64,000 nt of DNA from Halobacillus fulvus (GCA_004078665.1 SCFO01000002.1:62001-126000); one strand, 5' to 3'. Numbered from the stretch's first letter, positions 7,702-15,649 are shown. Program-made: numbers and translations. The notes: a model not told the origin generated them from the letters alone.

Positions 7702-8124
7702 ATGAATATCAAAGGGTTGAATCACTTCTTGTTTTCCGTCTCCGATCTTGAGATTTCCATTAAATTTTATGAAAAAGTCTTTGATGCGAAGCTTTTAGTC
7801 AAGGGGAGAACGACGGCATATTTCGATTTGAACGGAATGTGGCTGGCGCTGAATGAAGAAAAGGAGATTCCGAGAAACGAAATCTCGCAATCTTATACCC
7901 ATATCGCTTTTTCGATCGAAGAAGAGGACTTTGAGGATACATATCAGAAGTTGAAAGATTTGAATGTTACAATTTTGACTGGACGTGAGAGGGACGTGCG
8001 GGACCGGAAGTCTATTTATTTTACGGATCCAGATGGTCATAAGTTCGAGTTTCATACGGGGACTTTGAAGGAACGGATCGATTATTACAAGGAAGCGAAG
8101 CCGTATATGGATTTTTATGAGTAG
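7702..8124 (+). CDS. fosB: FosB, metallothiol transferase (fosfomycin resistance)
   Basis: Vicinal-oxygen-chelate enzyme that opens the fosfomycin epoxide with bacillithiol or L-cysteine. 140 aa, the usual FosB length. Metal ligands are visible: His8 in [12 protein letters not shown], His67 in [10 protein letters not shown] and Glu116 in [22 protein letters not shown] and [19 protein letters not shown] are FosB signatures. ATG 7702 matches the family start but has no Shine-Dalgarno sequence, because a 30-bp repeat occupies 7665-7694. A TTG at 7672 inside the repeat would add ten residues and has only a marginal AGGGA before it. Expression may therefore be altered. Confidence 0.95.
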   Translation: MNIKGLNHFLFSVSDLEISIKFYEKVFDAKLLVKGRTTAYFDLNGMWLALNEEKEIPRNEISQSYTHIAFSIEEEDFEDTYQKLKDLNVTILTGRERDVRDRKSIYFTDPDGHKFEFHTGTLKERIDYYKEAKPYMDFYE

Positions 8125-8138
8125 GGAGGGTTGGCGCT

Positions 8139-8372
8139 TTGAGGATGTTGCGGTGGGGCAGTTTTGTTGCTGCCTTAGCGGTGGTCAGCGTGGCCTTTTA
8201 TCATTTTTTTATTCAGGAAGTAGGTACGACATTCATTTTTTCATTGAACGCTGTCATGTTTATGCTGCTAGGGGTTGAACAAGTTTGGGATAGAATGGGG
8301 AGAAAGAAGGTCGGTTACACTTATATTTTTGTATCCTTGATTTCATTACTAGTAGTTGCAGTGAATGTTTAG
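8139..8372 (+). CDS. Small membrane protein, DUF3953 (YczI-like)
   Basis: About 77 aa with three hydrophobic segments (FVAALAVVSVAFYHFFI, TFIFSLNAVMFMLLGVEQVW, YTYIFVSLISLLVVAVNV). The pattern MLLGVEQ..DRMGRKKVGY resembles B. subtilis YczI. The TTG at 8139 is preferred, with GGGAGGG eight bases upstream; an ATG at 8145 is possible. Function of the family is not known to me. It starts 14 bp after fosB. Confidence 0.6.
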   Translation: MRMLRWGSFVAALAVVSVAFYHFFIQEVGTTFIFSLNAVMFMLLGVEQVWDRMGRKKVGYTYIFVSLISLLVVAVNV

Positions 8373-8406
8373 GCGGGAAAAGTAGCCTGCCATAGGAGGT
8401 GTGTGG

Positions 8407-8589
8407 ATGAAGACATATGTGATTTTGTTTGTTGTGTTGACGGTGATGCATATCATGACATTGGTGAACGTGACACTCTTTGAAGGGGAGTGGAACGGGA
8501 TTGTTTTATTTGCCTCTAATATCTTGTTCTTGATTGGTGCGATTTTCTTTGGAACGGAATTTCGGGCGCGGCAAAGGGTGAAACGGTAA
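8407..8589 (+). CDS. Small membrane protein, 60 aa
   Basis: Two hydrophobic segments (YVILFVVLTVMHIMTLVNV and GIVLFASNILFLIGAIFFG) and a basic tail RARQRVKR. The ATG at 8407 is seven bases after AGGAGG. Its TAA stop overlaps the ATG of the next gene (TAATG at 8587-8591). No known family recognised. Confidence 0.6.
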   Translation: MKTYVILFVVLTVMHIMTLVNVTLFEGEWNGIVLFASNILFLIGAIFFGTEFRARQRVKR

Positions 8590-9089
8590 TGGGACAGTGG
8601 GGACGGTTCTGCCTGTCCCGCGGCAGAAAAAGGCTGTTAACCATTCTTTGTCTTGTCGTGTTAGTGGCCTGTAGTGACAAAGTTGAGCAAGAGGAAAGCA
8701 TTCAAGTGGTAGAGAGTGAAAGTCAGGTAGTCTACGTTCAGGAATTAGGGGTGATCGCACCGAGTGTCTGTATGGAGACTGATACTTCTGATCCCGATTC
8801 CTTTCTCATAGATATACAAGTCATGGGAGAGTTGGAAGAATGGGTAGATCCCTCATCTAATAGAACCATCGATAGCCGTGATGTACTGCAAGCTCAGAAT
8901 GTGGATGGGCGATTTTTTTGTACGGGTAATAACCTTCAGCTGACAAAAGAACTTACTGAAAACGAGTTGGAACAGTGGATTCGTGAAGGAAACCTGCGCG
9001 TATCGCTTACGGATATGAATGGTGAGCTTATAACGGAACAAGCACTTACAGATTTTAAAGTAGGGAATCTTGATGGGTCTGTGGAGTAG
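8589..9089 (+). CDS. Lipoprotein whose first codons come from a dispersed repeat
   Basis: 166 aa. A basic-hydrophobic signal (RGRKRLLTILCLVVLVAC) ends in the lipobox LVAC, so it is predicted to be lipid-anchored outside the membrane. The remainder is acidic with no recognised domain. The only in-frame ATG (8589) overlaps the upstream stop. Its first ten codons after ATG ([11 protein letters not shown]) are the sequence of the 30-bp repeat at 8591-8619, so the repeat supplied the N-terminus. Another repeat starts two bases after the stop. Confidence 0.7.
   Translation: MGQWGRFCLSRGRKRLLTILCLVVLVACSDKVEQEESIQVVESESQVVYVQELGVIAPSVCMETDTSDPDSFLIDIQVMGELEEWVDPSSNRTIDSRDVLQAQNVDGRFFCTGNNLQLTKELTENELEQWIREGNLRVSLTDMNGELITEQALTDFKVGNLDGSVE
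8591..8619. repeat. Dispersed repeat inside the lipoprotein 5' end (GCCTG subtype)
   Basis: 29 bp, GGGACAGTGGGGACGG to GCCTGTCCC. One T shorter than the usual 30-bp form, and read in frame as coding sequence. Confidence 0.9.
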
Positions 9090-9091
9090 GT

Positions 9092-9180
9092 GGGACAGGC
9101 AGAACCGTCCCGAACTGTCCCGCTACACATGTCTGTCACCTGCTCTTTCAAAACCGTGACAGCAGAACCGAAAACTGTCC
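9092..9180. repeat. Composite repeat unit: one intact and one decayed copy
   Basis: An intact reverse-orientation copy (9092-9121), a 34-nt spacer, then a decayed copy (9156-9180, GACAGCAGAACCG then AACTGTCC). The spacer (ACATG..., CCTGCTCTT, AAACC) resembles that of the unit at 10899-10988. Confidence 0.75.
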
Positions 9181-9205
9181 TATATTCTTAAGAAAGGGTG
9201 ATACT

Positions 9206-9955
9206 TTGAAACATATCTATGCTTTTGAAAACAAAGAAGAATATGAACAGCACGCAGGTGTAATTGATAAATTTCGTGAACAACTCGAAGATTATCAAAA
9301 GCATCTCGAAGAAAAATTCGAGCTTCATGATCTCCCAAGAGGCATCGTTTGGACATCGACGGATTTGGCGACCAATACCTTTTCCGAGCTGCCTATTCCA
9401 GCTTTTACGAATAAAGATATGATTTATATCTCTCCAGATTTATTATCTTGGAGAAAACTATTTTTGGATCAATTAGAGAACGAAAGAAACACATACATAG
9501 AAAAATACTACAGAAGCCTATCCGAAAAACATCTTTTTACTATTGTAGGTCATGAATTAACTCATCACTCGGATTTATTCGTCGATGAATTTGATGATAT
9601 ACGAGAGGACAGCATATGGTTTGAAGAAGGCATGTGTGACTATTTATCGAGGAAATACATATTGAACGATGCAGAGTTTAAGGAGATTGTAAAAGTAGAA
9701 ACGGAATTGATCGAGATGTTTAAAGGGAAGTATGGTCGGCACGGTTTAGATGAATTTGGTCATGCGAGCTATCAAGGGAGTCTGACTAGCATTATGTTTG
9801 ATTACTGGCGCAGCTTTCTTGCTATCAGGTTCCTGGTCGAAGAAAGGTTTGAGGACAATATTCAAACTCTCTTTGAAGAGTATCATGAATGGAATAGGAC
9901 AGGGAGAAAAGTAGCGTTGACGGACTATTTGGAGGTTCCGTTTTTATATCAATAA
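9206..9955 (+). CDS. Putative zinc metallopeptidase (HExxH zincin), 249 aa
   Basis: Residues 116-120 are HELTH within TIVGHELTHHSDLF, the zinc-binding and catalytic motif of zincins. About 20 residues on, SIWFEEGMCDYLSRK offers Glu140/141 as third ligand, the gluzincin arrangement. No signal peptide or membrane segment, so it is probably cytoplasmic. The TTG start at 9206 has AAAGGGTG just upstream. I cannot place it in a named peptidase family; an effector or housekeeping role is not evident from neighbours. Confidence 0.7.
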   Translation: MKHIYAFENKEEYEQHAGVIDKFREQLEDYQKHLEEKFELHDLPRGIVWTSTDLATNTFSELPIPAFTNKDMIYISPDLLSWRKLFLDQLENERNTYIEKYYRSLSEKHLFTIVGHELTHHSDLFVDEFDDIREDSIWFEEGMCDYLSRKYILNDAEFKEIVKVETELIEMFKGKYGRHGLDEFGHASYQGSLTSIMFDYWRSFLAIRFLVEERFEDNIQTLFEEYHEWNRTGRKVALTDYLEVPFLYQ

Positions 9956-10020
9956 TATTTATCAGCTACTGTTTGTCCATATTAATTTCTTTAGAAAACT
10001 CAAGAGAGGGGGTGTTTTCT

Positions 10021-10869
10021 ATGAATGACGAACTTCATCCTGTTATAGAAAGAATCAATGTAAACATCGATTTACCAGCCAAGATTTACAAGTGGGGGAC
10101 AGGAGATAAACCGACCATCCTTCTTCTACATGGTCTTGGAAGTACAGGGTATAGTTTCGCTGAATTAGCTGTTCAGTTAGGAAAGGATTTCAATGTAATG
10201 GCTACAGATTTACCCGGACATGGAGAATCTCTTTTTCTAAGGAACACGGGCCAATTTTCCGTGGAGTGGTTGGCGGACTGGGTGAACAGCATCCTCGAAT
10301 ACTATAATCTGCCGAATGTTCATATTGCCGGGCATTCATTAGGAGGAGATATCGGATTGGCTTTCGCTAAGAAGTATTCCCCCCAGTCTTTAATTTTATT
10401 GGACGGGGGTTACATGAGAGCGGAATCTATTGCTGAGTCCTCTCTTGAAGAAGAGTTAAGGAATGCGGAGGACCATATAAAAAATTATAAGTTCTCCTCC
10501 TGGGATGATTATGATAAAACTCTTCTAGATTCAGGATTATCCGAAAAGATCATTGCGCTCTCCAAGTCTAGTATGAGGGAAGTAGATGGCGGAATAAAAC
10601 TAATCGTTGAATCTCATGTGGCGAAAGAATACATACGACATACTTTCTCTGAGCCGTCAGAAAATACTTTGCGTGACATTAAGGCGCCGGTTCTATTATT
10701 GAGAAGTACCATTCCAGAAGCATTGAATGAAGTAAGAGTTCGCGAGGCGGATCGACTGAAGAAATTTTTAGAGGCTGAGGTTGTTGAGGTCAATGGAGCT
10801 TCTCATGATCTTTATTGGGAGAAGCCTGAATTTATAAGTAAGCAAATGGTGAATTGGATCCAAGGTTAA
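10021..10869 (+). CDS. Alpha/beta hydrolase, 282 aa
   Basis: Canonical fold markers: oxyanion loop LLLHGLGSTGYSF, strand LPGHGES, nucleophile elbow GHSLGGDIG (Ser), a late acid region (APVLLLRS) and a catalytic His in ASHDLYWEKPEF. No signal peptide. An upstream in-frame start at 9973 is rejected because ATG 10021 follows GAGAGGGGG. Similar proteins act as esterases, haloperoxidase-like or C-C hydrolases; the substrate is unknown. Confidence 0.85.
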   Translation: MNDELHPVIERINVNIDLPAKIYKWGTGDKPTILLLHGLGSTGYSFAELAVQLGKDFNVMATDLPGHGESLFLRNTGQFSVEWLADWVNSILEYYNLPNVHIAGHSLGGDIGLAFAKKYSPQSLILLDGGYMRAESIAESSLEEELRNAEDHIKNYKFSSWDDYDKTLLDSGLSEKIIALSKSSMREVDGGIKLIVESHVAKEYIRHTFSEPSENTLRDIKAPVLLLRSTIPEALNEVRVREADRLKKFLEAEVVEVNGASHDLYWEKPEFISKQMVNWIQG

Positions 10870-10898
10870 AGGGAAAGAACTCCTCTATTTCACCTTGT

Positions 10899-10988
10899 GG
10901 GACATTGAGAACCGTCCCCGATCGTCCCACTAAACATGCCGCCTGCTCTTACGAAACCGGGACAGGCAGAACCGTCCCCAACCGTCCC
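10899..10988. repeat. Composite repeat unit: two copies in direct orientation
   Basis: Copies at 10899-10928 (GGGACATTGAGAACCG...) and 10959-10988 (GGGACAGGCAGAACCG...) separated by a 30-nt spacer homologous to that of the 9092-9180 unit. Confidence 0.9.
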
Positions 10989-11007
10989 ACCCAAACCCGA
11001 TCAAGCC

Positions 11008-11036
11008 AAAACCCCCAGTGATTTTACTGGGGATTT
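11008..11036 (-). terminator. Terminator of the subtilisin gene
   Basis: Leftward stem CCCCAGT/ACTGGGG around a TAAAATC loop, followed by a T run. 27 bases after the stop. Confidence 0.85.
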
Positions 11037-11062
11037 TGAGAGAGAGTTAGATTGTTAAGTTT

Positions 11063-12253
11063 TTAGTAATTCACAGCATCAAGGGAGTTGATTAGGCCAT
11101 GTTCGAAGTATGTGCCTGTTCCACTGATTGGATCAGCTGTTTGTTCGATCGCTGTACGGATCTCTGTGTGGGAACGTCCCTGAGAAGCTAGCAACGCTGC
11201 AAGTCCCGCAACGTGTGGGGAAGCCATGGACGTACCAGAATAGCTGTCATATTTTCCTCTTAGGACTGTGGAAACGATATCCACACCAGGAGCTGTGACG
11301 TCTACCCATGAACCATAGTTCGAGAAGTAAGCGACATTATTGTTAGAATCCACCGCACCTACCGCAATGGCATTTTCATAAGAGGCCGGTTCGAAAGTGG
11401 TAGAGACCCCGCTATTACCAGCTGCAGCTACGACGACAGAACCGCTGTTCCATGCATAATTGACTGCGTCTTCAAGCGTCTGGGAATCACAGTCACAACC
11501 AAGTGACAGGTTGATGACCTCTGCGTCCTGATCAGCGGAATAACGGATCGCATCTGCGATATCATTCAGGGACCCACTTCCGTTGGCGCCAAGCGCACGA
11601 ACTGGAAGGATCTTTGTTTCCGGTGCCATACCGGCCACACCGATTCCGTTACCCGTTTCAGCAGCAATCGTTCCCGCTACGTGAGTTCCGTGTCCGTCAA
11701 AATCCTTTTGTCTTGTGCTGTTTCGAACGAAATCATAACCAGGAACCAATTTATTTACAAGGTCTGGATGATCTGGAGCAACGCCGGTGTCAATGACCGC
11801 CACTTCTTGAGTGCTATCCCCAAGTGTTACATCCCATGCGGCAGGAGTGCTTGTGTTTTGTGGCCCGTATTGATCGGAATATAACGGATCATTCGGAGTG
11901 TAAGTTGCCTCAAATGTATAGTTTGGCTCTGCATATTCTACGTTCGGATTGTTGCTCAGCGCTTTGACAACCGCTTCAACATTTCCGACTTCCAATACCT
12001 TCAACTGAGTGTTCACGACATCACTGTGATCATCCACGACTTTTGCACCTAATTTGCCTAATGCTTGGCCAGATAGGGATTTTCCAGGCTTCAACGTCAC
12101 CACGACTTCGCCCTTTTTATAATTCCCTACCTCTTTTTCTACATCGACTACGTTCTTCGTATCAACCTGAGGGGCAGCGAAAGTTTGTCCCGCTCCAGGC
12201 AAGACGGCTAAAGTGACCGCAAGTGAGAGTGTTGCAAGTTTCTTGAATTTCAT
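11063..12253 (-). CDS. Secreted subtilisin-like serine protease (S8)
   Basis: 396 aa. Signal peptide (LATLSLAVTLAVLPGAGQTFA), an inhibitor-I9-type propeptide (about residues 30-115, GEVVVTLKPGKSL...NVEYAEPNY), then the catalytic domain with Asp155 (VAVIDTGVAPDHPDL), His188 (DGHGTHVAGT), oxyanion Asn (AAAGNSG) and Ser342 (YSGTSMASPHVAG). Two cysteines lie close together in LGCDCDSQT. It should mature outside the cell and degrade proteins. ATG 12253 has TAAGGAGGATACAT before it. Its own terminator and a divergent repeat follow, so it is probably monocistronic. Confidence 0.97.
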   Translation of the reverse strand: MKFKKLATLSLAVTLAVLPGAGQTFAAPQVDTKNVVDVEKEVGNYKKGEVVVTLKPGKSLSGQALGKLGAKVVDDHSDVVNTQLKVLEVGNVEAVVKALSNNPNVEYAEPNYTFEATYTPNDPLYSDQYGPQNTSTPAAWDVTLGDSTQEVAVIDTGVAPDHPDLVNKLVPGYDFVRNSTRQKDFDGHGTHVAGTIAAETGNGIGVAGMAPETKILPVRALGANGSGSLNDIADAIRYSADQDAEVINLSLGCDCDSQTLEDAVNYAWNSGSVVVAAAGNSGVSTTFEPASYENAIAVGAVDSNNNVAYFSNYGSWVDVTAPGVDIVSTVLRGKYDSYSGTSMASPHVAGLAALLASQGRSHTEIRTAIEQTADPISGTGTYFEHGLINSLDAVNY

Positions 12254-12340
12254 ATGTATCCTCCTTAAAAATTTGTATACTCTAACTATTCTGACAATAT
12301 AGCCAATTTCCTGCCAAACAGAGGTTGGGATAGTCCATAG

Positions 12341-12368
12341 AAAAAAGCCCCACTAAGAGGGCTTTTTT
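12341..12368. terminator. Bidirectional terminator between subtilisin and TetR genes
   Basis: AAAAAAGCCC/GGGCTTTTTT stem with an 8-nt loop. Placed to end the leftward TetR/MBL operon. Confidence 0.85.
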
Positions 12369-12389
12369 GGGTGGGGCTTGCGCAAGTCT

Positions 12390-12417
12390 GGGACAGGGGG
12401 ACGGTTCTGACTGTCCC
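12390..12417. repeat. Dispersed repeat, single copy
   Basis: GGGACAGGGGGACGG to CTGACTGTCCC, two bases shorter than the usual form. It lies at the 3' end of the tetR-like gene. Confidence 0.85.
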
Positions 12418-12425
12418 ACATTCAC

Positions 12426-12986
12426 TTATTCTAATCCACGTATGAAGGTCGTCAGAAGAAATTGCTGGGTGTCTTTCATTTCGAGAGGAAGATTGAAGCC
12501 GCCTTTTTGATCCAAATCGACCAATCCATGAAGAAGGCTTCTAAATCCTCTGACCGCATGGATTTTTTCCTTTTCAGATAAAGGGAAAGGATCCAGCGCT
12601 TCAAGGACAAGTTGGACAATGCCTTCGCCTGCTTTCACAATTCTGGAATCTTTCGGATCAGGGGCGCTTGTACAGGCTTGATAAATCTTCGGATGAGCGT
12701 CGGCAAAGGCGATATAGGCGTTCCCGATGGCCTGAAGCATCTCAGGTCCTTTTTCGGAAGCTTCCGCCTGCTGTTTCAAAAAATGAAAGAGCAGCTCTAA
12801 CCCTTTGCTCGTGACGCGCTGCTTTACTTCGTCCAAGTTTTTAAAATGGTTATATAGGGAGGGGGATTTGACGTTCAGCTCTCTGGCGAGGTTGGCCATC
12901 GTCACATGCCCTAACCCTTTTTCTTCGGTAATGATAAAAGCTTGTTCAATGATGTGATCCTGAGTTAAACCGACTCTTGGTGACAC
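12426..12986 (-). CDS. TetR family repressor, 186 aa
   Basis: N-terminal helix-turn-helix (VTMANLARELNVKSPSLYNH) followed by a helical ligand domain of the type common in Bacillus TetR proteins (FRSLLHGLVDLDQKGGF). GTG 12986 with GGAGGG six bases upstream is the start; a longer reading into the preceding gene is not supported. It overlaps the 3' end of the MBL gene by 41 bp, so the two should be co-translated. The double palindrome at 13713-13757, upstream of the pair, is the obvious operator. The ligand is unknown. Confidence 0.9.
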   Translation of the reverse strand: MSPRVGLTQDHIIEQAFIITEEKGLGHVTMANLARELNVKSPSLYNHFKNLDEVKQRVTSKGLELLFHFLKQQAEASEKGPEMLQAIGNAYIAFADAHPKIYQACTSAPDPKDSRIVKAGEGIVQLVLEALDPFPLSEKEKIHAVRGFRSLLHGLVDLDQKGGFNLPLEMKDTQQFLLTTFIRGLE

Positions 12987-13692
12987 GCTTATCCCTCCGT
13001 GCAATCGCTCGTTTTTGTGCGTTTTCCATGACAGAAACAGGGTCACTGATCATGGTACCATGCCCGACTGCTAGTAACGAAGGGTTACAGGCGATCAAGG
13101 TTCCTGCCGAATCAATAGCCGCTTCCTTATTCCACGTTGCGAGAGCTGGGAATGGGAAGCGCCAGCGAAGGTCTCCCGATACCGCGACGCCCCCTCTTGT
13201 CTGAAAAGCATCGCCCGCTATTAAGTGATGATCACGGGTATCGAGAAAGCACATAGACCCCGGAGTATGACCAGGGGAAGGCACGGTCAAAAGAGATCCG
13301 ATCCGTTCTCCCGCCTGAATCAGACGATCGGGTCTTGTGTGAACATTTTTCGGAACACCACCTTTAATAGGAAGCGTCTCTCCTTCCTCCAAAGAAGAAT
13401 CGCCTGTTAATAGCTTCGCTTCCCGCTCGGTCATGAAAACCTCAGCACCTGGCAATTCTTGTTTCAATCCGTCCAGTGCACCGATATGATCGCTATGGGC
13501 ATGTGTAAGCAAAATTTTCGTAATCGGCTTGCCGATTTTCTCAGCCGTTTGAAGTATCGCTTTTTTACTGTAAGGCAAAGCGGTGTCAATCAATACAAGG
13601 TGATCGTTTTCCTCGATCAGGTAGCAGTTAACAGGAAAAGATCTTGGCATAAAGGACAGTTGGTAGAGATGTTTGACCTTCGTTACGCGCAT
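12946..13692 (-). CDS. Metallo-beta-lactamase-fold hydrolase, 248 aa
   Basis: The zinc-site motif is complete: THAHSDHIGAL (HxHxDH), a second His in SPGHTPGSM, Asp in LIAGDAFQ and a last His in AVGHGTM. This branch (glyoxalase II-like) hydrolyses thioesters, lactones or phosphodiesters; the substrate cannot be told. Cytoplasmic, no signal. ATG 13692 with TAGGAGGGC upstream. First gene of an operon with the TetR regulator, and likely the gene that regulator controls. Confidence 0.92.
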   Translation of the reverse strand: MRVTKVKHLYQLSFMPRSFPVNCYLIEENDHLVLIDTALPYSKKAILQTAEKIGKPITKILLTHAHSDHIGALDGLKQELPGAEVFMTEREAKLLTGDSSLEEGETLPIKGGVPKNVHTRPDRLIQAGERIGSLLTVPSPGHTPGSMCFLDTRDHHLIAGDAFQTRGGVAVSGDLRWRFPFPALATWNKEAAIDSAGTLIACNPSLLAVGHGTMISDPVSVMENAQKRAIARRDKRVTKSRFNSGSHH

Positions 13693-13712
13693 GTTCAGCC
13701 CTCCTAAGGCAT

Positions 13713-13757
13713 AAAACTAATGGTATTAGTTTTATTATAACTAATACCATTAGTTTT
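13713..13757. promoter_or_regulatory. Double palindromic operator upstream of the MBL-tetR operon
   Basis: Two palindromes, AAAACTAATGGTATTAGTTT(T) at 13713-13733 and AACTAATACCATTAGTT at 13739-13755. Together they form one inverted repeat with 19-bp perfect arms and a 7-nt centre. Positioned just upstream of the operon start, as expected for an autoregulating TetR protein. Confidence 0.85.
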
Positions 13758-13786
13758 GCAATAAAAAAAGAAGAGAGAGCTGTATT

Positions 13787-14122
13787 TTATTCAGTGTGTG
13801 GACTTCCTTCACGGGCCAATACAGCATAAAGACTTAAGTTCTCTGATCCAATGTTCTCAATGCTGATGTTCTGCTCTTTATGACAGTGGATGACGTCACC
13901 CTTCTTAATAGTTTCTTCTTCCTCATCAATGATACATCGGCCTTTCCCTTCTAATACGAGTAAGTATACCTGTGCGTATGGGTGTCCATGTGAAGGCAGC
14001 TTTTGACCTGGCATGAAATTTAACACGAATGCCTGGCTCTTCTCTTCTTTAAAAATGATTTGCTTCGTCATGTGCTCGTCATCAAACGACTGAAAATCTT
14101 TCACCTTACGAATCGTCATCAT
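13787..14122 (-). CDS. Cupin domain protein, 111 aa
   Basis: Single conserved beta-barrel domain. The first cupin motif is visible as PSHGHPYAQVYLLVLEGKG (His, His, Gln ligands) and the second as KKGDVIHCHKEQNISIEN. Such small cupins bind a divalent metal and act as isomerases, dioxygenases or sensors; no specific role is evident. ATG 14122 (or 14119) follows AGGAGG. An apparent longer start at 14197 lies inside a dispersed repeat and is rejected. Confidence 0.85.
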   Translation of the reverse strand: MMTIRKVKDFQSFDDEHMTKQIIFKEEKSQAFVLNFMPGQKLPSHGHPYAQVYLLVLEGKGRCIIDEEEETIKKGDVIHCHKEQNISIENIGSENLSLYAVLAREGSPHTE

Positions 14123-14155
14123 AGATTCCTCCTTTTCTTTTATTGTACAGGAAGT

Positions 14156-14220
14156 GGGACAGTTGGGGACGGTTCTGCCTGTCCCACGGCGGGACAATCA
14201 GAACCGTCCCCAACTGTCCC
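14156..14220. repeat. Inverted pair of dispersed repeats (5-nt centre)
   Basis: A forward copy (14156-14185), the spacer ACGGC, and a reverse copy (14191-14220). The arms match over nearly all 30 bp, so this can fold into a very long hairpin. Sits between the divergent cupin and GGDEF genes. Confidence 0.92.
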
Positions 14221-14344
14221 GTCGCATCTAATTTATTATCAAAATATAGCTTTGACTTAACTATAATAAATATATTATTATAATGGAAATAGGACTACAG
14301 TACCAAATCGCTCTGTGAAATTAAAAAGTGAAGAGCAAATGAAA

Positions 14345-15454
14345 ATGGACTATTTTGTGCAATTTCAACTCAACGTTTTTGCCTTAGTCATTCTTGCTGT
14401 GCTGTACATGATCATGTTGGCGAGAGCCAAAGTCGAAAGTTATGGAAAGAAAATTTTGAAGGCGATCATGATTGCTACAGCCATCGCGATCGTTGTAGAA
14501 CCGCTCACTTGGATTTTTGACAAGAAATTGTTTCCCGGCGCTTATTTTCTGGAGTATTCCACCAACTTTGTCCTGTTCCTCATGGGCCCGATTCTCGGAG
14601 GCCTGATGCTATCTTATGTTGATTATCACTTTTTCAAAGACCCTTCCCGTGTTCAAAAGAAAATGTTTTACCAGCACATGAGCCTCGTTACGTTTTTCAT
14701 TCTCATCATCAACCTTTTCTATCCGATCTACTTTCAAGTCACACCAGTCACAAATAACTACAGCAGTGGAGATTTCAAAGACGTTCACTACCTCGTACTA
14801 GCTGGACTATACATATACATGTTCATCTTTGTTATCAAAAATCGTAAAAAAGTCCATTCTTATGTTTCCGGTATGTTCATTATATTTTTTGCCCTCCCGA
14901 TTTTTGGAATGGTTATTCAAATGTTCGATTCAAAATTATACTTTTCATGGACCGCAATCGTCCTCGGCATCCTCGTCGCTTATACGTTTCTTGAATCGAC
15001 GACGACCGAACAAGATTTCCTTACTAAATTATACAATCGGCAAAGCTATGAAGTGTATTTGCGTCACTTGATTGAAATACAACGGCCATTTGGCGTCATT
15101 TTGATCGACTTAAACTATTTTAAAGAAATAAACGACGAATATGGTCATCATAAAGGGGACGAAGTGCTGATCGAGTTCGGCCAGATTTTACAAAAAGTCT
15201 TTCAAAAAGAGGCGCTGACGGCCCGTCTTGGAGGCGATGAATTTATCGTCGTCGTAGAAAAGGCAAAGAAAACGCCTGATCAGTATGCGCATCAAATTCA
15301 AAAAGCACTTCACGCCAATCGTGATCCCATCGTTCGGAACCTCACTTTCAGCTACGGGTACGAAAGCTATACAACAGGCCGGAGCATGGACGACCTCTAT
15401 ACAACCGTCGACGAAAAAATGTACCAAGCCAAACGCGAAAGCCGGCTTGTATAA
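14345..15454 (+). CDS. Membrane diguanylate cyclase (GGDEF), 369 aa
   Basis: Makes cyclic di-GMP from two GTP. An N-terminal half with about six membrane segments (VFALVILAVLYMIMLA, LKAIMIATAIAIVVEPLTWI, FVLFLMGPILGGLML and others) precedes a C-terminal GGDEF domain: FLTKLYNRQSYEVYL, ILIDLNYFKEINDEYGH, ARLGGDEFIVVVE. The active-site signature is intact; no RxxD inhibitory site is seen in front of it. The membrane part looks like a sensor without a named domain. The start is uncertain: GTG 14315 and ATG 14339 are also in frame, and 14345 has a GAAGAG nine bases upstream. Confidence 0.92.
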   Translation: MDYFVQFQLNVFALVILAVLYMIMLARAKVESYGKKILKAIMIATAIAIVVEPLTWIFDKKLFPGAYFLEYSTNFVLFLMGPILGGLMLSYVDYHFFKDPSRVQKKMFYQHMSLVTFFILIINLFYPIYFQVTPVTNNYSSGDFKDVHYLVLAGLYIYMFIFVIKNRKKVHSYVSGMFIIFFALPIFGMVIQMFDSKLYFSWTAIVLGILVAYTFLESTTTEQDFLTKLYNRQSYEVYLRHLIEIQRPFGVILIDLNYFKEINDEYGHHKGDEVLIEFGQILQKVFQKEALTARLGGDEFIVVVEKAKKTPDQYAHQIQKALHANRDPIVRNLTFSYGYESYTTGRSMDDLYTTVDEKMYQAKRESRLV

Positions 15455-15459
15455 GGAGC

Positions 15460-15489
15460 GGGACAGTTGGGGACGGTTCTCAGTGTCCC
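15460..15489. repeat. Dispersed repeat, forward copy (CAGTG subtype)
   Basis: GGGACAGTTGGGGACGG to CTCAGTGTCCC, six bases after the GGDEF stop. Confidence 0.9.
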
Positions 15490-15537
15490 ATTTATAAAGA
15501 GGGGAAATGAAATAAAATAGATGTCCCTGAAAATGCG

Positions 15538-15568
15538 ACAGTCATTCCTTAAAGGAATGGCTGTTTGT
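15538..15568 (+). terminator. Terminator after the GGDEF gene
   Basis: ACAGTCATTCC/GGAATGGCTGT stem (one G-T pair) with a TTTGTT tail. Confidence 0.7.
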
Positions 15569-15607
15569 TATGGGAGCAAATTGCGGATTCGACTACTTCT
15601 GGTGTGC

Positions 15608-15637
15608 GGGACAGGCAGAACCGTCCCCAACTGTCTC
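15608..15637. repeat. Dispersed repeat, reverse copy
   Basis: GGGACAGGCAGAACCG to CAACTGTCTC, one mismatch in the terminal arm. It ends 13 bases before the -35 of the MFS promoter. Confidence 0.88.
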
Positions 15638-15649
15638 ACCAATAACCTC

